Assembly (NCBI GenBank): GCA_963773665.1 | Contig: CAVZBZ010000015.1 | Span: 1-64,000 of the forward strand | Reading direction: 5' to 3' | Length of the DNA: 64,000 bases | DNA from: DATJLY01 sp963773665 | GTDB lineage: Bacteria; Pseudomonadota; Alphaproteobacteria; ATCC43930; CGMCC-115725 | Part shown: positions 7,864 through 15,501 of the stretch, piece by piece | Layout: every line of letters starts with the position of its first letter | Position numbering within the stretch: the first letter of the stretch is position 1 | Program-made: the position numbers and the translations under genes | Notes under the pieces: model-generated | Told to the model about the DNA's origin: nothing | The model's input: the letters and a program-made list of their open reading frames with translations, nothing else | Databases searched by the model: none

Positions 7864-8631
7864 ATGACGATGTCCGCGAGCCGCGAGGCACAGGTATCCG
7901 ATCTCAAACTGAGCGGCATCGGCCGCCAGTGGGAACGCGAAATGACCTTGCGCGTCATGACGGCCTACGTTGCGCACGAACTCAACCACCCGCTCGGCAC
8001 CATCATCAATCTGGCGAACATGCTGTCGCGGCGGCTCGCCGGTCCGGTGGTCAGCCCCAAGGACATGGGCGAGCATCTCAAAGGCATCAAAGCCGAAGCA
8101 ATTCGCGCGACGTCCGTCATCAAGAACATGCGCATGCTCACCGAGCACAAGCCAACCGCGCGCGAAAGCTTGTGCCTCGCCGCCGTCTGCCGCGACACCA
8201 TTGCTCGCGTCCGGCCGCTCGCCAAGATCAAGCAGGTCACGATCAGGCTCGAAATCCACACCGGCCGGACCAAGGTGCAAGGGGTGAAGGAGCTGCTCGA
8301 AACGGCGTTGTACAATTTCGTCATCAACAGCATCGCGGCGCTCGACTATCCAAAGTTCACGCATCGCTGCGTGATCGTTCGCGTCGCAGCGCAAGATCCC
8401 GGTCGAACGGCGATTCAGGTCGTGGACAACGGCATCGGTGTCCCCGACGCAATTCGCGACAAAATCTTCGAGCCCTTCGTCACCTCGCGCGTGGACGGGA
8501 GTGGCCTGGGGCTCGCGATCGCCGGCGACATCATCCGGTGGCATTTCGGGCGCGTGTCCTGTCGGCCGCGCAAATCCGGCACAACGCAGAAATCCGGCAC
8601 ATCTATGGAGATGAGCTTCCCTCAGGAATGA
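7864..8631 (+). CDS. sensor histidine kinase, transmitter only (FixL-like, no PAS)
   Basis: The 255-residue protein has a short N-terminal stretch, then a dimerisation/phosphoacceptor helix with VAHELNHPL (His near residue 38). A HATPase domain follows with N box NFVINSIAAL, G1 box VVDNGIGVPD, F box FEPFV and G2 box GSGLGLAI. It has no transmembrane segment and no recognisable PAS, GAF or haem domain, so it is cytoplasmic and must sense through its short N terminus or a partner. The downstream FixJ-like regulator begins 32 bp later and is the obvious partner. The start at 7864 is chosen because upstream residues look non-coding. Its place before gvpA suggests control of gas-vesicle synthesis. 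Confidence 0.8.
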   Translation: MTMSASREAQVSDLKLSGIGRQWEREMTLRVMTAYVAHELNHPLGTIINLANMLSRRLAGPVVSPKDMGEHLKGIKAEAIRATSVIKNMRMLTEHKPTARESLCLAAVCRDTIARVRPLAKIKQVTIRLEIHTGRTKVQGVKELLETALYNFVINSIAALDYPKFTHRCVIVRVAAQDPGRTAIQVVDNGIGVPDAIRDKIFEPFVTSRVDGSGLGLAIAGDIIRWHFGRVSCRPRKSGTTQKSGTSMEMSFPQE

Positions 8632-8663
8632 AGCGCAATGCCGCGTGACCTTTGGGTGAAGAA

Positions 8664-9329
8664 ATGGCCTCACGCGTCTACGTTATCGATGACGATGACC
8701 GGTTCCGGAATTCCTTATGCGCGCTGATCGAATCAGTCGGATTGCATGTCAGCGGCTGGAGCAATCCCGAGGATCTGCTGAACAAGGCGAGCCTCGACCG
8801 CCCGGGCTGCGTCGTCCTCGACTACCGGTTGCCCTCGCTGTCCGGTCTCGAGGTCCTGCGCATCATCAGACAGACGAGTTCGATCCCGGCAATCCTCATC
8901 AGCGCCTATGCCGACGTCCAGACGGCAGTCTCGGCCATGGAAATGGGAGCGTCAACGGTCTTCGAAAAGCCGATCGACGATAACGCGTTCCTCAATGCGC
9001 TCGAGCGCTTCTGCTTCGAGGACACGCAGCGGCTGCACAAGCGTCGGCTCTGCCTCGCCGTCCAGAAGGACATCGCCAGTCTGACCGAGGTCGAGCGGAC
9101 GACGCTCGACCAGATGCGCCTCGGGCTCTCCAACAAGGCCATCGCACGCAATCTCGCGAAGAGCGTCAAGGCGATCGAACGCTATCGGCAGAACGTGGTG
9201 CGCAAGCTGGACTGTACTTCGGCGATGGAAGTGCTGCAGAAAGTCCTCGCGTGCCCCTTGCACAGTTACAGCCCGCTCGCCTGCAGCAAGGACAATTGTC
9301 CGACCGGCCGGCACATCAGCGTGAAATAA
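8664..9329 (+). CDS. FixJ/NarL-type response regulator
   Basis: A 221-residue regulator. The receiver domain has the acidic pocket DDDD at residues 9-12, phosphoacceptor Asp53 in VVLDYRLPSLSG, and the FEKPI lysine segment typical of FixJ. A C-terminal LuxR-type helix-turn-helix follows (LTEVERTTLDQMRLGLSNKAIA, then KSVKAIERYRQNVVRKL). The ATG at 8664 is preceded by GGGTGA at a good distance. A TTG 12 bp upstream is less likely. A short cysteine-containing tail (residues 200-215, CPLHSYSPLACSKDNC) is unusual for the family and could be redox-sensitive (inference). It probably activates gvpA, which begins 227 bp downstream. Confidence 0.88.
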   Translation: MASRVYVIDDDDRFRNSLCALIESVGLHVSGWSNPEDLLNKASLDRPGCVVLDYRLPSLSGLEVLRIIRQTSSIPAILISAYADVQTAVSAMEMGASTVFEKPIDDNAFLNALERFCFEDTQRLHKRRLCLAVQKDIASLTEVERTTLDQMRLGLSNKAIARNLAKSVKAIERYRQNVVRKLDCTSAMEVLQKVLACPLHSYSPLACSKDNCPTGRHISVK

Positions 9330-9380
9330 GGTGCGCATGTTTGCGAGCTGTTGACGGCAATTGTGCGATGCCCCTGCGAT

Positions 9381-9399
9381 TCCCTCGACTCGCGAGGGA
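9381..9399. promoter_or_regulatory. inverted repeat in the gvpA upstream region
   Basis: TCCCTCG at 9381-9387 is repeated inversely as CGAGGGA at 9393-9399. It lies 158 bp before the gvpA start in a 227-bp intergenic region that must hold the gvpA promoter. A TTGACG hexamer sits at 9351-9356, but no convincing -10 follows at 17 bp. With no T run it is more likely an operator for the upstream regulator than a terminator. Weak evidence. Confidence 0.35.
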
Positions 9400-9556
9400 T
9401 TTCCCTCATGCGGCGCATTTCTTCCTCCGTTTGAGCGAATATCCGCCATTCAATCGGGAGTCTCCTTCGTGGCGGGCAATGCGCGCGTCTGAGAGACTGC
9501 AACTGCACGCGAGGGACGAAACCGTGTCGTCCGAGTGCAAAGAAAGGGAGACCGCT

Positions 9557-9769
9557 GTGGCCATTGAAAAGATGAATGCATCGAGCAGCCTTGCCGAGGT
9601 GATCGATCGGATCCTCGACAAGGGGATTGTCATCGATGCCTGGGCGCGCGTGTCGCTGGTCGGCATCGAATTGCTGGCCATCGAAGCCCGCGTCGTTGTC
9701 GCCGGCGTCGATACCTACCTCAAATACGCGGAGGCCGTCGGCTTGACTGCAGGCGCCGCCGCTGCGTGA
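9557..9769 (+). CDS. gvpA: major gas vesicle structural protein GvpA
   Basis: GvpA forms the ribbed wall of the gas vesicle. The 70-residue protein matches the family closely: SSSLAEVIDRILDKGIVIDAWARVSLVGIELLAIEARVV, then VDTYLKYAEAVGL near the C terminus. The start is the GTG at 9557, giving VAIEKMNASSS, the position expected from other GvpA proteins. AGGGAG at 9545-9550 provides the ribosome site. The later in-frame ATG would trim the conserved N terminus. A long hairpin follows the stop codon. It is the first gene of a compact plus-strand gas-vesicle cluster. Confidence 0.97.
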   Translation: MAIEKMNASSSLAEVIDRILDKGIVIDAWARVSLVGIELLAIEARVVVAGVDTYLKYAEAVGLTAGAAAA

Positions 9770-9774
9770 CGGAG

Positions 9775-9815
9775 CGGCGCTCAGGGACGCATCGTCAACA
9801 CGTCCCTGAGCGCCG
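9775..9815 (+). terminator. 15-bp perfect hairpin directly after gvpA (attenuator or mRNA stabiliser)
   Basis: CGGCGCTCAGGGACG at 9775-9789 pairs without mismatch to CGTCCCTGAGCGCCG at 9801-9815 around an 11-nt loop, starting 6 bp after the gvpA stop. There is no T run, so complete termination is unlikely. A hairpin here would protect a short gvpA message or reduce read-through. Either would give the large excess of GvpA over assembly proteins that gas vesicles need. Confidence 0.75.
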
Positions 9816-9869
9816 AGCCACCCCTTCGCGACTTCGCACAATGTCGGCGCTTGACGAGGAGGCAGCCAG

Positions 9870-10472
9870 ATGTCTTTCACCAACGAGATGGCGCGCGTCG
9901 GCGCCCAGGTCGAAATCGCGCAGGCGGCGCGATCGGCCGCCGTCGCAGCCATTGCGTCAGGCGTGCGGCGCGACCTTCAGAAAGGCCATGCCACGCGGCT
10001 TCGCATGATGGCGGCCCGCCAGAAGGCGACGAAGAGCCAGCTCAAGGAAATTTTCGGAGCGGCTGCGTTCTTGCGCGGTGCCGCGGAGGACATGATAGAT
10101 CGCTTTGCGCAGGACCAGGAAGCGAACGGCGACGCGCTGCGCGACTCTTTGAAGGCCTATGTTGACGAGCTACAGGAAACCGTAGAAGGGCAGTTGGAGA
10201 ATTTTGCGGAAATTCGCACGGCCGCCGCGCGGCGCGACGAGACGGCGCGGCGCGCATATCTGAAGGATCTGCGGCGCCGGGTTCACGCGGTGCTTGGCAA
10301 CGCCGACAAGTTCATGAAGGGTCTGCACAAGGATCGCACGGCCGCCGGCCGTGTCTGGGAGCAGCACTCCCGCACGACCCAGCGCCTGCGCAAGGCGGCG
10401 GCGAGTGGTGAGGTCGCATCTCACAAGCGAACGGCAAAGGCGAAGAGACCGCGCCAGGCGACCCGCCATTGA
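9870..10472 (+). CDS. coiled-coil protein in the gvpC position, 200 aa
   Basis: I cannot assign this protein to a named Gvp family. It is alanine-, arginine- and glutamate-rich and almost wholly helical, with long stretches that could form coiled coil (residues 60-130) and a very basic C-terminal tail rich in lysine and arginine. There is no signal peptide or membrane segment. GAGGAGG precedes the ATG at good spacing. In Serratia-type clusters the order is gvpA, gvpC, gvpN, so by position it may be the outer-surface stiffening protein GvpC. The 33-residue repeats of classical GvpC are not visible. Confidence 0.7.
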   Translation: MSFTNEMARVGAQVEIAQAARSAAVAAIASGVRRDLQKGHATRLRMMAARQKATKSQLKEIFGAAAFLRGAAEDMIDRFAQDQEANGDALRDSLKAYVDELQETVEGQLENFAEIRTAAARRDETARRAYLKDLRRRVHAVLGNADKFMKGLHKDRTAAGRVWEQHSRTTQRLRKAAASGEVASHKRTAKAKRPRQATRH

Positions 10473-10559
10473 GGCGATCGCGGCCAGGTTGCCGGGCTCA
10501 TCGTTCGAAGCGCGTCAGCATGACGCCGATCAAGCCCTAAAAACAGGAGGAGTGGGCAA

Positions 10560-11558
10560 ATGTCCATGGTCGCGCATCCGCAGGACATAGGCATTGTTAC
10601 CACGCTGTCCCCGCGGCGTCGCGCCGACTTCGTGCAGACGGAGACTGTCGAAGTCCTCAGCAAGCGGGCGCTCGCCTACCTCAAGGCCGGCTTCTCGATT
10701 CACTTCCGCGGTCCCGCGGGCACCGGCAAGACGACGCTCGCGCTCCACACCGCGGCAATGCTCAATCGGCCGACGGTCATGATCACCGGCGACGAGGACA
10801 TGGCGACATCGACGCTCGTCGGCACCCAGCACGGCTACCATTATCGCAAGGTCGTCAACCGGTTCATCCATACCGTGACCAAGATGGAGGAAACCGCCGA
10901 CCGGCGCTGGGCGGACCACCGGCTCACCACCGCATGCCGCGAGGGCTACACCCTCATCTACGACGAGTTCACGCGATCGCGGCCCGAGGCCAACAACGTT
11001 CTCCTCAGCGTGCTCGAGGAGGGATTGCTGGTGCTGCCGGCGCAGAACCAGGACGAGCCCTACATCAAGGTGCATCCCGACTTCCGCGTCATCTTCACCA
11101 GCAACCCGCAGGAATATGCTGGCGTGCACGACTCCCAGGACGCGCTCGGCGACCGGATCGTCACCATCGACGTCGGGCATGCCGACCGCGAACTGGAGAT
11201 CGCCGTCGCCGCGGCCCGCTCGGGCCTGCTGCAGGCGAAGGTGGCGCCCATCATCGATCTCGTCCGCGAGTTCCGCGACACCGGCGAATACCAGCAGACG
11301 CCGACCCTGCGGGCTAGCATCATCATCTGCCGCATGATGGCACAGGAAAAATTCCGGCCGACGGTCAACGATCCGCAATTCGTCCAGGTGTGTCTCGACG
11401 TCCTCGGCTCCAAATCCATGTTCGCGGGGAAGACGGACAGCAAGCGCGCGCAGCAACAGAAGATGCTGCTGAGCCTGATCGAGCACCATTGTCCCAGTCC
11501 CGCTTCTGGGGTCGCGCGCGACGGGCGGACGACACGACCGGAGCAAGCCCTGTCGTAA
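10560..11558 (+). CDS. gvpN: gas vesicle AAA+ ATPase GvpN
   Basis: GvpN is a MoxR-like AAA+ ATPase needed for normal enlargement of gas vesicles. The 332-residue protein has Walker A GPAGTGKT (residues 51-58), a Walker B-type YDEFTRS near residue 130, and sensor segment IFTSNPQEYAGVH. GGDEDMATSTLVG-type sequence between them is typical for GvpN. The ATG at 10560 is preceded by AGGAGGAG at 10545-10552. The C-terminal 30 residues after LIEHH are low in conservation. It is followed 14 bp later by a small coiled-coil gene. Confidence 0.95.
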   Translation: MSMVAHPQDIGIVTTLSPRRRADFVQTETVEVLSKRALAYLKAGFSIHFRGPAGTGKTTLALHTAAMLNRPTVMITGDEDMATSTLVGTQHGYHYRKVVNRFIHTVTKMEETADRRWADHRLTTACREGYTLIYDEFTRSRPEANNVLLSVLEEGLLVLPAQNQDEPYIKVHPDFRVIFTSNPQEYAGVHDSQDALGDRIVTIDVGHADRELEIAVAAARSGLLQAKVAPIIDLVREFRDTGEYQQTPTLRASIIICRMMAQEKFRPTVNDPQFVQVCLDVLGSKSMFAGKTDSKRAQQQKMLLSLIEHHCPSPASGVARDGRTTRPEQALS

Positions 11559-11572
11559 GAGGGAGATCTCGC

Positions 11573-11944
11573 ATGGCGGATTCTCGAGCAAACGACAAGC
11601 GACGGCCGGCCCTCGGCCTGCGCAAGATCGCTACGCTGCAGACGCTCGCCGGCGGCGCCAAGCCGCGCCACCGTCACGAGCTCGCGAACCGCTTCGCGCG
11701 GCTCGAAAACGAACGCGCGCGCCTCGAGCGCGAGCTTGGCATTTGGGAAAATTGCCGGCAGGCGACTGCGCTCAGATTGGCGAAGGTCGATGACGAGATC
11801 GCGGTCCTGCGGCCGGCCCTGTTCCCATCGCCCGCCAGGCGCGCCGTGCTTCGCCAGGGGCACGGGCGCCGCCGCGCGCAAGCGGGCATGCAAGTGTCAG
11901 GATCGAGGCCACCGCACAACCGGGCAATGACGCTCGAATATTGA
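11573..11944 (+). CDS. small basic coiled-coil protein of the gas vesicle cluster, 123 aa
   Basis: No family is recognised with confidence. The ATG at 11573 follows GAGGGAG 14 bp after gvpN. The protein has a basic N terminus, a central helical heptad region (about residues 35-75, rich in Glu, Arg and Leu) and a basic, probably disordered tail. Its place directly after gvpN is that of gvpV in Serratia-type clusters, where small coiled-coil proteins of unclear function are encoded. A vesicle assembly role is therefore likely by context. Confidence 0.65.
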   Translation: MADSRANDKRRPALGLRKIATLQTLAGGAKPRHRHELANRFARLENERARLERELGIWENCRQATALRLAKVDDEIAVLRPALFPSPARRAVLRQGHGRRRAQAGMQVSGSRPPHNRAMTLEY

Positions 11945-11978
11945 ACAAGGCGACGCGATCGATACCAGGAGTGGCGCA

Positions 11979-12509
11979 ATGGTGAAGAGAACGACAAGGC
12001 GGGCCGGCGTGTCGAAGGAAGGGCTGGAGATCGAGCTCGGCGGTCTCTTTCGCGGTCTGGGCGACGCGGTGGAAATGCTCGGCAAGCTGGTCGAGGCCGG
12101 AACGAAGCACGCCGAGCATCAGGGCGAGTTCACGGTCAAAGGCCTCGGCGAGAAGGCGCGCGGCGTCTATGGATTCAGCATTCGCACCGGCATCGGCGGC
12201 GAAGGCGCCGCGCGGGTCGAGCCGTTCGGCAACGTGCATGCCACCAATGAGGGCATCGTCGTCGACGAGGTGCGCGAGCCGGTGGTCAACGTGTTCGACG
12301 AAGGCGGCGAGGTGGTGGTCACCGCGGAGCTGCCGGGCGCGCGCGAGGAGGACATCACGGCCGAGGCGCACGGCAACGTCTTGACCATCGCGTCGCAGGG
12401 CGAGCGCCACTATGCGAAAGACGTTCTGCTGCCGAGCGCCATCGATGGCCAGAGCCTGCAGAAGAAATACAACAACGGCGTGCTGGAAATCCGCGCGCGC
12501 AAGGTCTGA
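11979..12509 (+). CDS. gvpH: GvpH, Hsp20-family gas vesicle chaperone
   Basis: A 176-residue small heat-shock protein of the GvpH type. The N-terminal half has the GvpH-specific pattern (GGLFRGLGDAVEML, then VYGFSIRTG and RVEPFGN). The C-terminal alpha-crystallin domain starts at VREPVVNVFDE and has VVTAELPGAREEDI, ending with a short NGVLEIRARK strand. GvpH is thought to keep Gvp proteins soluble before assembly. The preceding ACCAGGAGTGGC gives a ribosome site. It lies between the small coiled-coil gene and the first gvpF/L gene. Confidence 0.92.
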   Translation: MVKRTTRRAGVSKEGLEIELGGLFRGLGDAVEMLGKLVEAGTKHAEHQGEFTVKGLGEKARGVYGFSIRTGIGGEGAARVEPFGNVHATNEGIVVDEVREPVVNVFDEGGEVVVTAELPGAREEDITAEAHGNVLTIASQGERHYAKDVLLPSAIDGQSLQKKYNNGVLEIRARKV

Positions 12510-12538
12510 GCGGGCAAGCGCCTCGCCGAGGGCAGTCG

Positions 12539-13309
12539 ATGAAAGAGACCAAGCAGGCGGAAGGGCAGTACCTCTACGCGATCATTGCCTGCGACGAGCC
12601 GCGCGAATTCAAGGCGCGTGGGATCGGCGAGCGTGGCGACGTCGTGCACACGATCAATCATCGCCGGCTCGCGGCGGTCGTCAGCAATTCCCCCAACGCC
12701 GAATATGAGAACAGCCGGCGCAACATGATGGCGCACACGCTGGTGCTCGAAGAAGTCATGGAGCAGCACAATCTGCTGCCCGTACGCTTCGGCATGATCG
12801 CGCCCGACGCGCACACGGTCGAGGCGCGCCTGCTCGCGCCGCGCTGTGCGGAATTCACCGAGCTGCTCGAGCTGATGCGCGGCCGGATCGAGGTGGGCGT
12901 AAAGGCATTCTGGCACGAGGGCGGCGCCTTCGAGGAAGTGATGCGGGAAAGCGAGACGCTGCGGCGGACGCGCGACGCCTTGAACGGGCGCTCGCCCGAA
13001 GAGACGTACTACAAGCGCATTCAACTCGGAGAGAAGGTCGAAAAGGCCCTGACGCAGAAGCGCGCGCGCGACGAGGAGACGATTCTCGGCCGCATCAGGC
13101 CGTTCGTTTACAAGACCAGGACCAACAAGATCGTCACCGATCGCATGGTGGTGAATGCCGCCTTCCTCGTCAACCGCCGGCACATGCCGGAGGTGGACGA
13201 GGCCGTGCGCAAGCTCGATCAAGAGTTCGGCGACCGGCTCATGTTCAAATATGTCGGCCCGGTGCCGCCGTACAATTTCGTCAACATCGTCGTCAACTGG
13301 GGAGCCTGA
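12539..13309 (+). CDS. gvpF: GvpF/GvpL family protein 1
   Basis: A 256-residue GvpF/L protein. The N-terminal ferredoxin-like domain opens with YLYAIIAC. The hallmark LLPVRFG lies near residue 82 after the HTLVLEEVMEQHN helix, and the C-terminal domain contains AAFLVNR and ends with VGPVPPYNFVNIVV. GvpF is known to bind GvpA and act in early assembly and nucleation. It is the first of four GvpF/L paralogues in this cluster and is typical in length. It is 4 bp from gvpG. Confidence 0.93.
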   Translation: MKETKQAEGQYLYAIIACDEPREFKARGIGERGDVVHTINHRRLAAVVSNSPNAEYENSRRNMMAHTLVLEEVMEQHNLLPVRFGMIAPDAHTVEARLLAPRCAEFTELLELMRGRIEVGVKAFWHEGGAFEEVMRESETLRRTRDALNGRSPEETYYKRIQLGEKVEKALTQKRARDEETILGRIRPFVYKTRTNKIVTDRMVVNAAFLVNRRHMPEVDEAVRKLDQEFGDRLMFKYVGPVPPYNFVNIVVNWGA

Positions 13310-13313
13310 CCGC

Positions 13314-13565
13314 ATGAGCATTCTTGCGGGCGTCCTCACCGCACCGGTGCTCGGTCCGCTCAGGGGATTGCTGTGGCTGGCGCGCACGATCGAGGGGCAG
13401 GCAAATGCCGAGCTTTATGGCGAGGACAAGATTCGCGGCGACCTCATAGAGCTGGAGCTTGCGCTCGATCTGAAACAGATCGATCTCGCCGAGTTCGAAG
13501 CGCGCGAAGAGGAATTGCTGCAGCGATTGAGAGAGATCAGGGAGGCGAAGAATGGCTCAACCTAG
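13314..13565 (+). CDS. gvpG: gas vesicle protein GvpG
   Basis: GvpG is a small essential accessory protein. The 83 residues show the family pattern: hydrophobic N terminus with PVLGPLRGLLWLARTI, then a helical, acidic C-terminal half with LIELELALDLKQIDLAEFEAREEELL-type heptads. It starts 4 bp after the gvpF stop and overlaps the gvpO start by 14 bp, so these genes are translationally coupled. Confidence 0.92.
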   Translation: MSILAGVLTAPVLGPLRGLLWLARTIEGQANAELYGEDKIRGDLIELELALDLKQIDLAEFEAREEELLQRLREIREAKNGST

Positions 13566-13947
13566 CGACCGCGCCCCGCACCTTCCGCGCTCGAGGCTCC
13601 GCGGTCGTGCCCTGCCGGTCATGCCGGTCATGCTGGGGTACGCGCCTCCAGCAGAGCCGCCAGTGCCCGTGCTGCGGACGCCGGGCAAGGCGCGGCCGTT
13701 CGAGCTGATGGCGCGCGTGAAGGATCAGCTCCGCAACCTCACAGGCTATGGCGTCAACAGCGTCTCGGGCTTCGCAAAAGCCGATGTCGGCTGGCATCTT
13801 TCCGTCACGGTGGTTGAGCTCCACCGGATTCCCGCGGTAACCGATGTGCTTGCCCTTTACGAGGTCGATCTCGACGAGGGCGGCGACATCGTGGGCTACC
13901 ACCGCGCCCGGCGATATTTGCGCGATGAGACCGGGGAAGAGCCGTGA
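13552..13947 (+). CDS. gvpO: gas vesicle protein GvpO
   Basis: GvpO is an essential accessory protein whose exact job is unclear. It has been linked to gvp mRNA level in haloarchaea. The 131-residue protein has a basic, proline-rich and probably disordered first 45 residues. The conserved domain follows: ELMARVKDQLRNLTGYGV, then SGFAKADVGWHLSVTVVELHRIP and ALYEVDLDEGGDIVGYHRARRY. The start ATG at 13552 lies inside gvpG. Confidence 0.92.
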   Translation: MAQPSDRAPHLPRSRLRGRALPVMPVMLGYAPPAEPPVPVLRTPGKARPFELMARVKDQLRNLTGYGVNSVSGFAKADVGWHLSVTVVELHRIPAVTDVLALYEVDLDEGGDIVGYHRARRYLRDETGEEP

Positions 13948-14011
13948 CTCTCGACGGCGCGTCCCCGGACGACCTGAATTGCGGGATGTGAAGGGGAGCG
14001 AAAAGCAAGCC

Positions 14012-14332
14012 ATGCCAGATGCGCGAATGGAGCACTCGGTACAGGCCGTCGGACTGGCGGACATCCTCGAGCGCGTGCTCGACAAGGGCGTGATGATCGC
14101 CGGCGACGTGACGATCTGTCTCGTCGGCGTCGAGCTTCTCAACATCCGGCTGCGCCTGCTGATTGCCTCGGTCAACAAGGCGATGGAGATGGGAATCGAT
14201 TGGTGGTCGAGCGATCCGACCCTTTCATCGAAGGCACGCGACATGACCGAGCAGAACCGCGTCTTGCAGGAGCGGCTCGACCGGCTGGAGATGCTCCTCG
14301 CCAACGCGCCGGGCCGGGAGCAGCGGGTGTGA
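14012..14332 (+). CDS. gvpJ: GvpJ-type minor GvpA-family protein
   Basis: The 106-residue protein has a GvpA core (GLADILERVLDKGVMIAGDVTICLVGVELLNIRLRLLI) followed by a 50-residue helical extension with heptads near the C terminus. The length and the extension fit GvpJ, a minor component thought to help shape vesicle tips or nucleate the wall. The ATG at 14012 is preferred; another in-frame ATG lies 15 bp downstream. It shares GTGA with the following gvpL-J gene. Confidence 0.85.
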   Translation: MPDARMEHSVQAVGLADILERVLDKGVMIAGDVTICLVGVELLNIRLRLLIASVNKAMEMGIDWWSSDPTLSSKARDMTEQNRVLQERLDRLEMLLANAPGREQRV

Positions 14333-15501
14333 ACGCTTCGCAGGACGAACACGACAGCGGACGCCCGATCGATGTCTATGCCATCGTTCGTTCCCGGCAG
14401 TGCAGTGAAAACGAAATCGCGGCAATCAACTCCGTCGCCGGCCGCCTGGGCACGATCGCGGAGGGCCCGTTTGCCGCCGTCGTCGGCTGCGGCTTCACGC
14501 GCGACCTGAACGGTCGAACGCGCGAGGAACTGGGGCGGCTCCTTCTCGACCATCAACAAATCATCGAGCGGCTGATCCGCGTGGAATCGGTCCTGCCCGT
14601 CCAATTCGGCACGCAGGTGCCCGACGCGTCGGGAGTGCGCGAACTTCTCGGGCGCGGACGCCGCCTCTTCGAAACGGCCTTCGCCGAGATCGGCGACTGC
14701 ACGCAAGTGGACATCCTCATCGTCTGGGATCTCGCCGCGGTTTTCGCCGACATCGCGCTCGAAGAGCCCATCGCGCGGCTCAAGGCGGAAGTCATGACGC
14801 CGACGGGACGGGAGGCGGTCGGCTGGCTCGTGAAGGATGCGCTGGAGCGCCGCCGCACCGCTCTTGCGCGGCGCCTGTCGGATACGCTTCGCACCGCGGC
14901 AATCGACGCGATCGTGCATCCGGCATTGGAAGACCGCATCGTCTTGCACATGGCGCTTCTGGTGAAGACCGATGCCGTGGACGCCGTCGATCGCTGCCTT
15001 GAGACGCTTGATGCTGCGTATGACGGGCAATTGAGCTTCCGCCGCGTCGGACCGACGGCTTCCACGAGCTTTGCGACCGTTGAAATCGAATTCCTCGAAA
15101 GAGACGAGGTCGCGCGGGCGAGCCGCACCTTGGAAGTCGATTGGACCGCAAATTCCGCCGATCTGCGCGGCGCCTACCACCGTCTGGCGAAAATCGTGCA
15201 TCCCGACATCGCGGGATCTCGCGACGATGCCACGGGAAAGTTGGCGTCGTTGACGAAGGCCTACAAGGTTCTGTCGCGCTATGCGCGCGCGCGCGCGATC
15301 GGAATGGCGGCGATGCGCCCGAGCGCGCCGTGTTCGTCTCGGTCCGGCGGCAAGACGCGGCCGGCGTCGTTGGGCAAGCGTAGGGGCGCCGCATGTCCTG
15401 CGCCGCGCCTCGCCTCTATGTATATGGAATCATGCGGCGCCGACAAGGCGACACGAGCCCGGCCTTTCCGGACGGCGTCGGCGGACGCGCGGTGCGGATG
15501 A
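14329..15501 (+). CDS. GvpF/L family protein 2 with a C-terminal DnaJ-like domain
   Basis: The GTG at 14329 overlaps the gvpJ stop. Residues 1-245 are a GvpF/L protein with VESVLPVQFGTQV near residue 88 and a VGPTASTSFATVEIEF end. They are followed directly by about 60 residues resembling a J domain: helix II LRGAYHRLAKIV, the HPD tripeptide at residue 291, and helix III SLTKAYKVLSRYA. Helix I is short. J domains stimulate DnaK/Hsp70, so this protein could deliver GvpA or other Gvp proteins to Hsp70. The last 60 residues look out of frame and overlap the next gene by 109 bp. Across a (GC)7 run at 15283-15297 another frame continues to a stop at 15383, so the true end is probably there. Confidence 0.8.
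   Translation: MNASQDEHDSGRPIDVYAIVRSRQCSENEIAAINSVAGRLGTIAEGPFAAVVGCGFTRDLNGRTREELGRLLLDHQQIIERLIRVESVLPVQFGTQVPDASGVRELLGRGRRLFETAFAEIGDCTQVDILIVWDLAAVFADIALEEPIARLKAEVMTPTGREAVGWLVKDALERRRTALARRLSDTLRTAAIDAIVHPALEDRIVLHMALLVKTDAVDAVDRCLETLDAAYDGQLSFRRVGPTASTSFATVEIEFLERDEVARASRTLEVDWTANSADLRGAYHRLAKIVHPDIAGSRDDATGKLASLTKAYKVLSRYARARAIGMAAMRPSAPCSSRSGGKTRPASLGKRRGAACPAPRLASMYMESCGADKATRARPFRTASADARCG
15283..15297 (+). repeat. (GC)7 dinucleotide tract at the frame break of the GvpL-J gene
   Basis: Fifteen bases of alternating GC inside the end of the J domain. Upstream the gene is coding in one frame. Downstream the more protein-like continuation (GGDAPERAVFVSV) is in another frame and stops at 15383, 9 bp before the next gene's ATG. 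A change of repeat number here would switch the C terminus. Polymerase slippage in vivo and assembly error are both possible. Confidence 0.55.

Noticed and set aside
9330..9360. Sigma-54 promoter upstream of gvpA (GG...GC pattern near 9330-9345)
   Set aside because: GG and GC are 11 bases apart instead of 10, and no enhancer-binding regulator with a sigma-54 domain is present.
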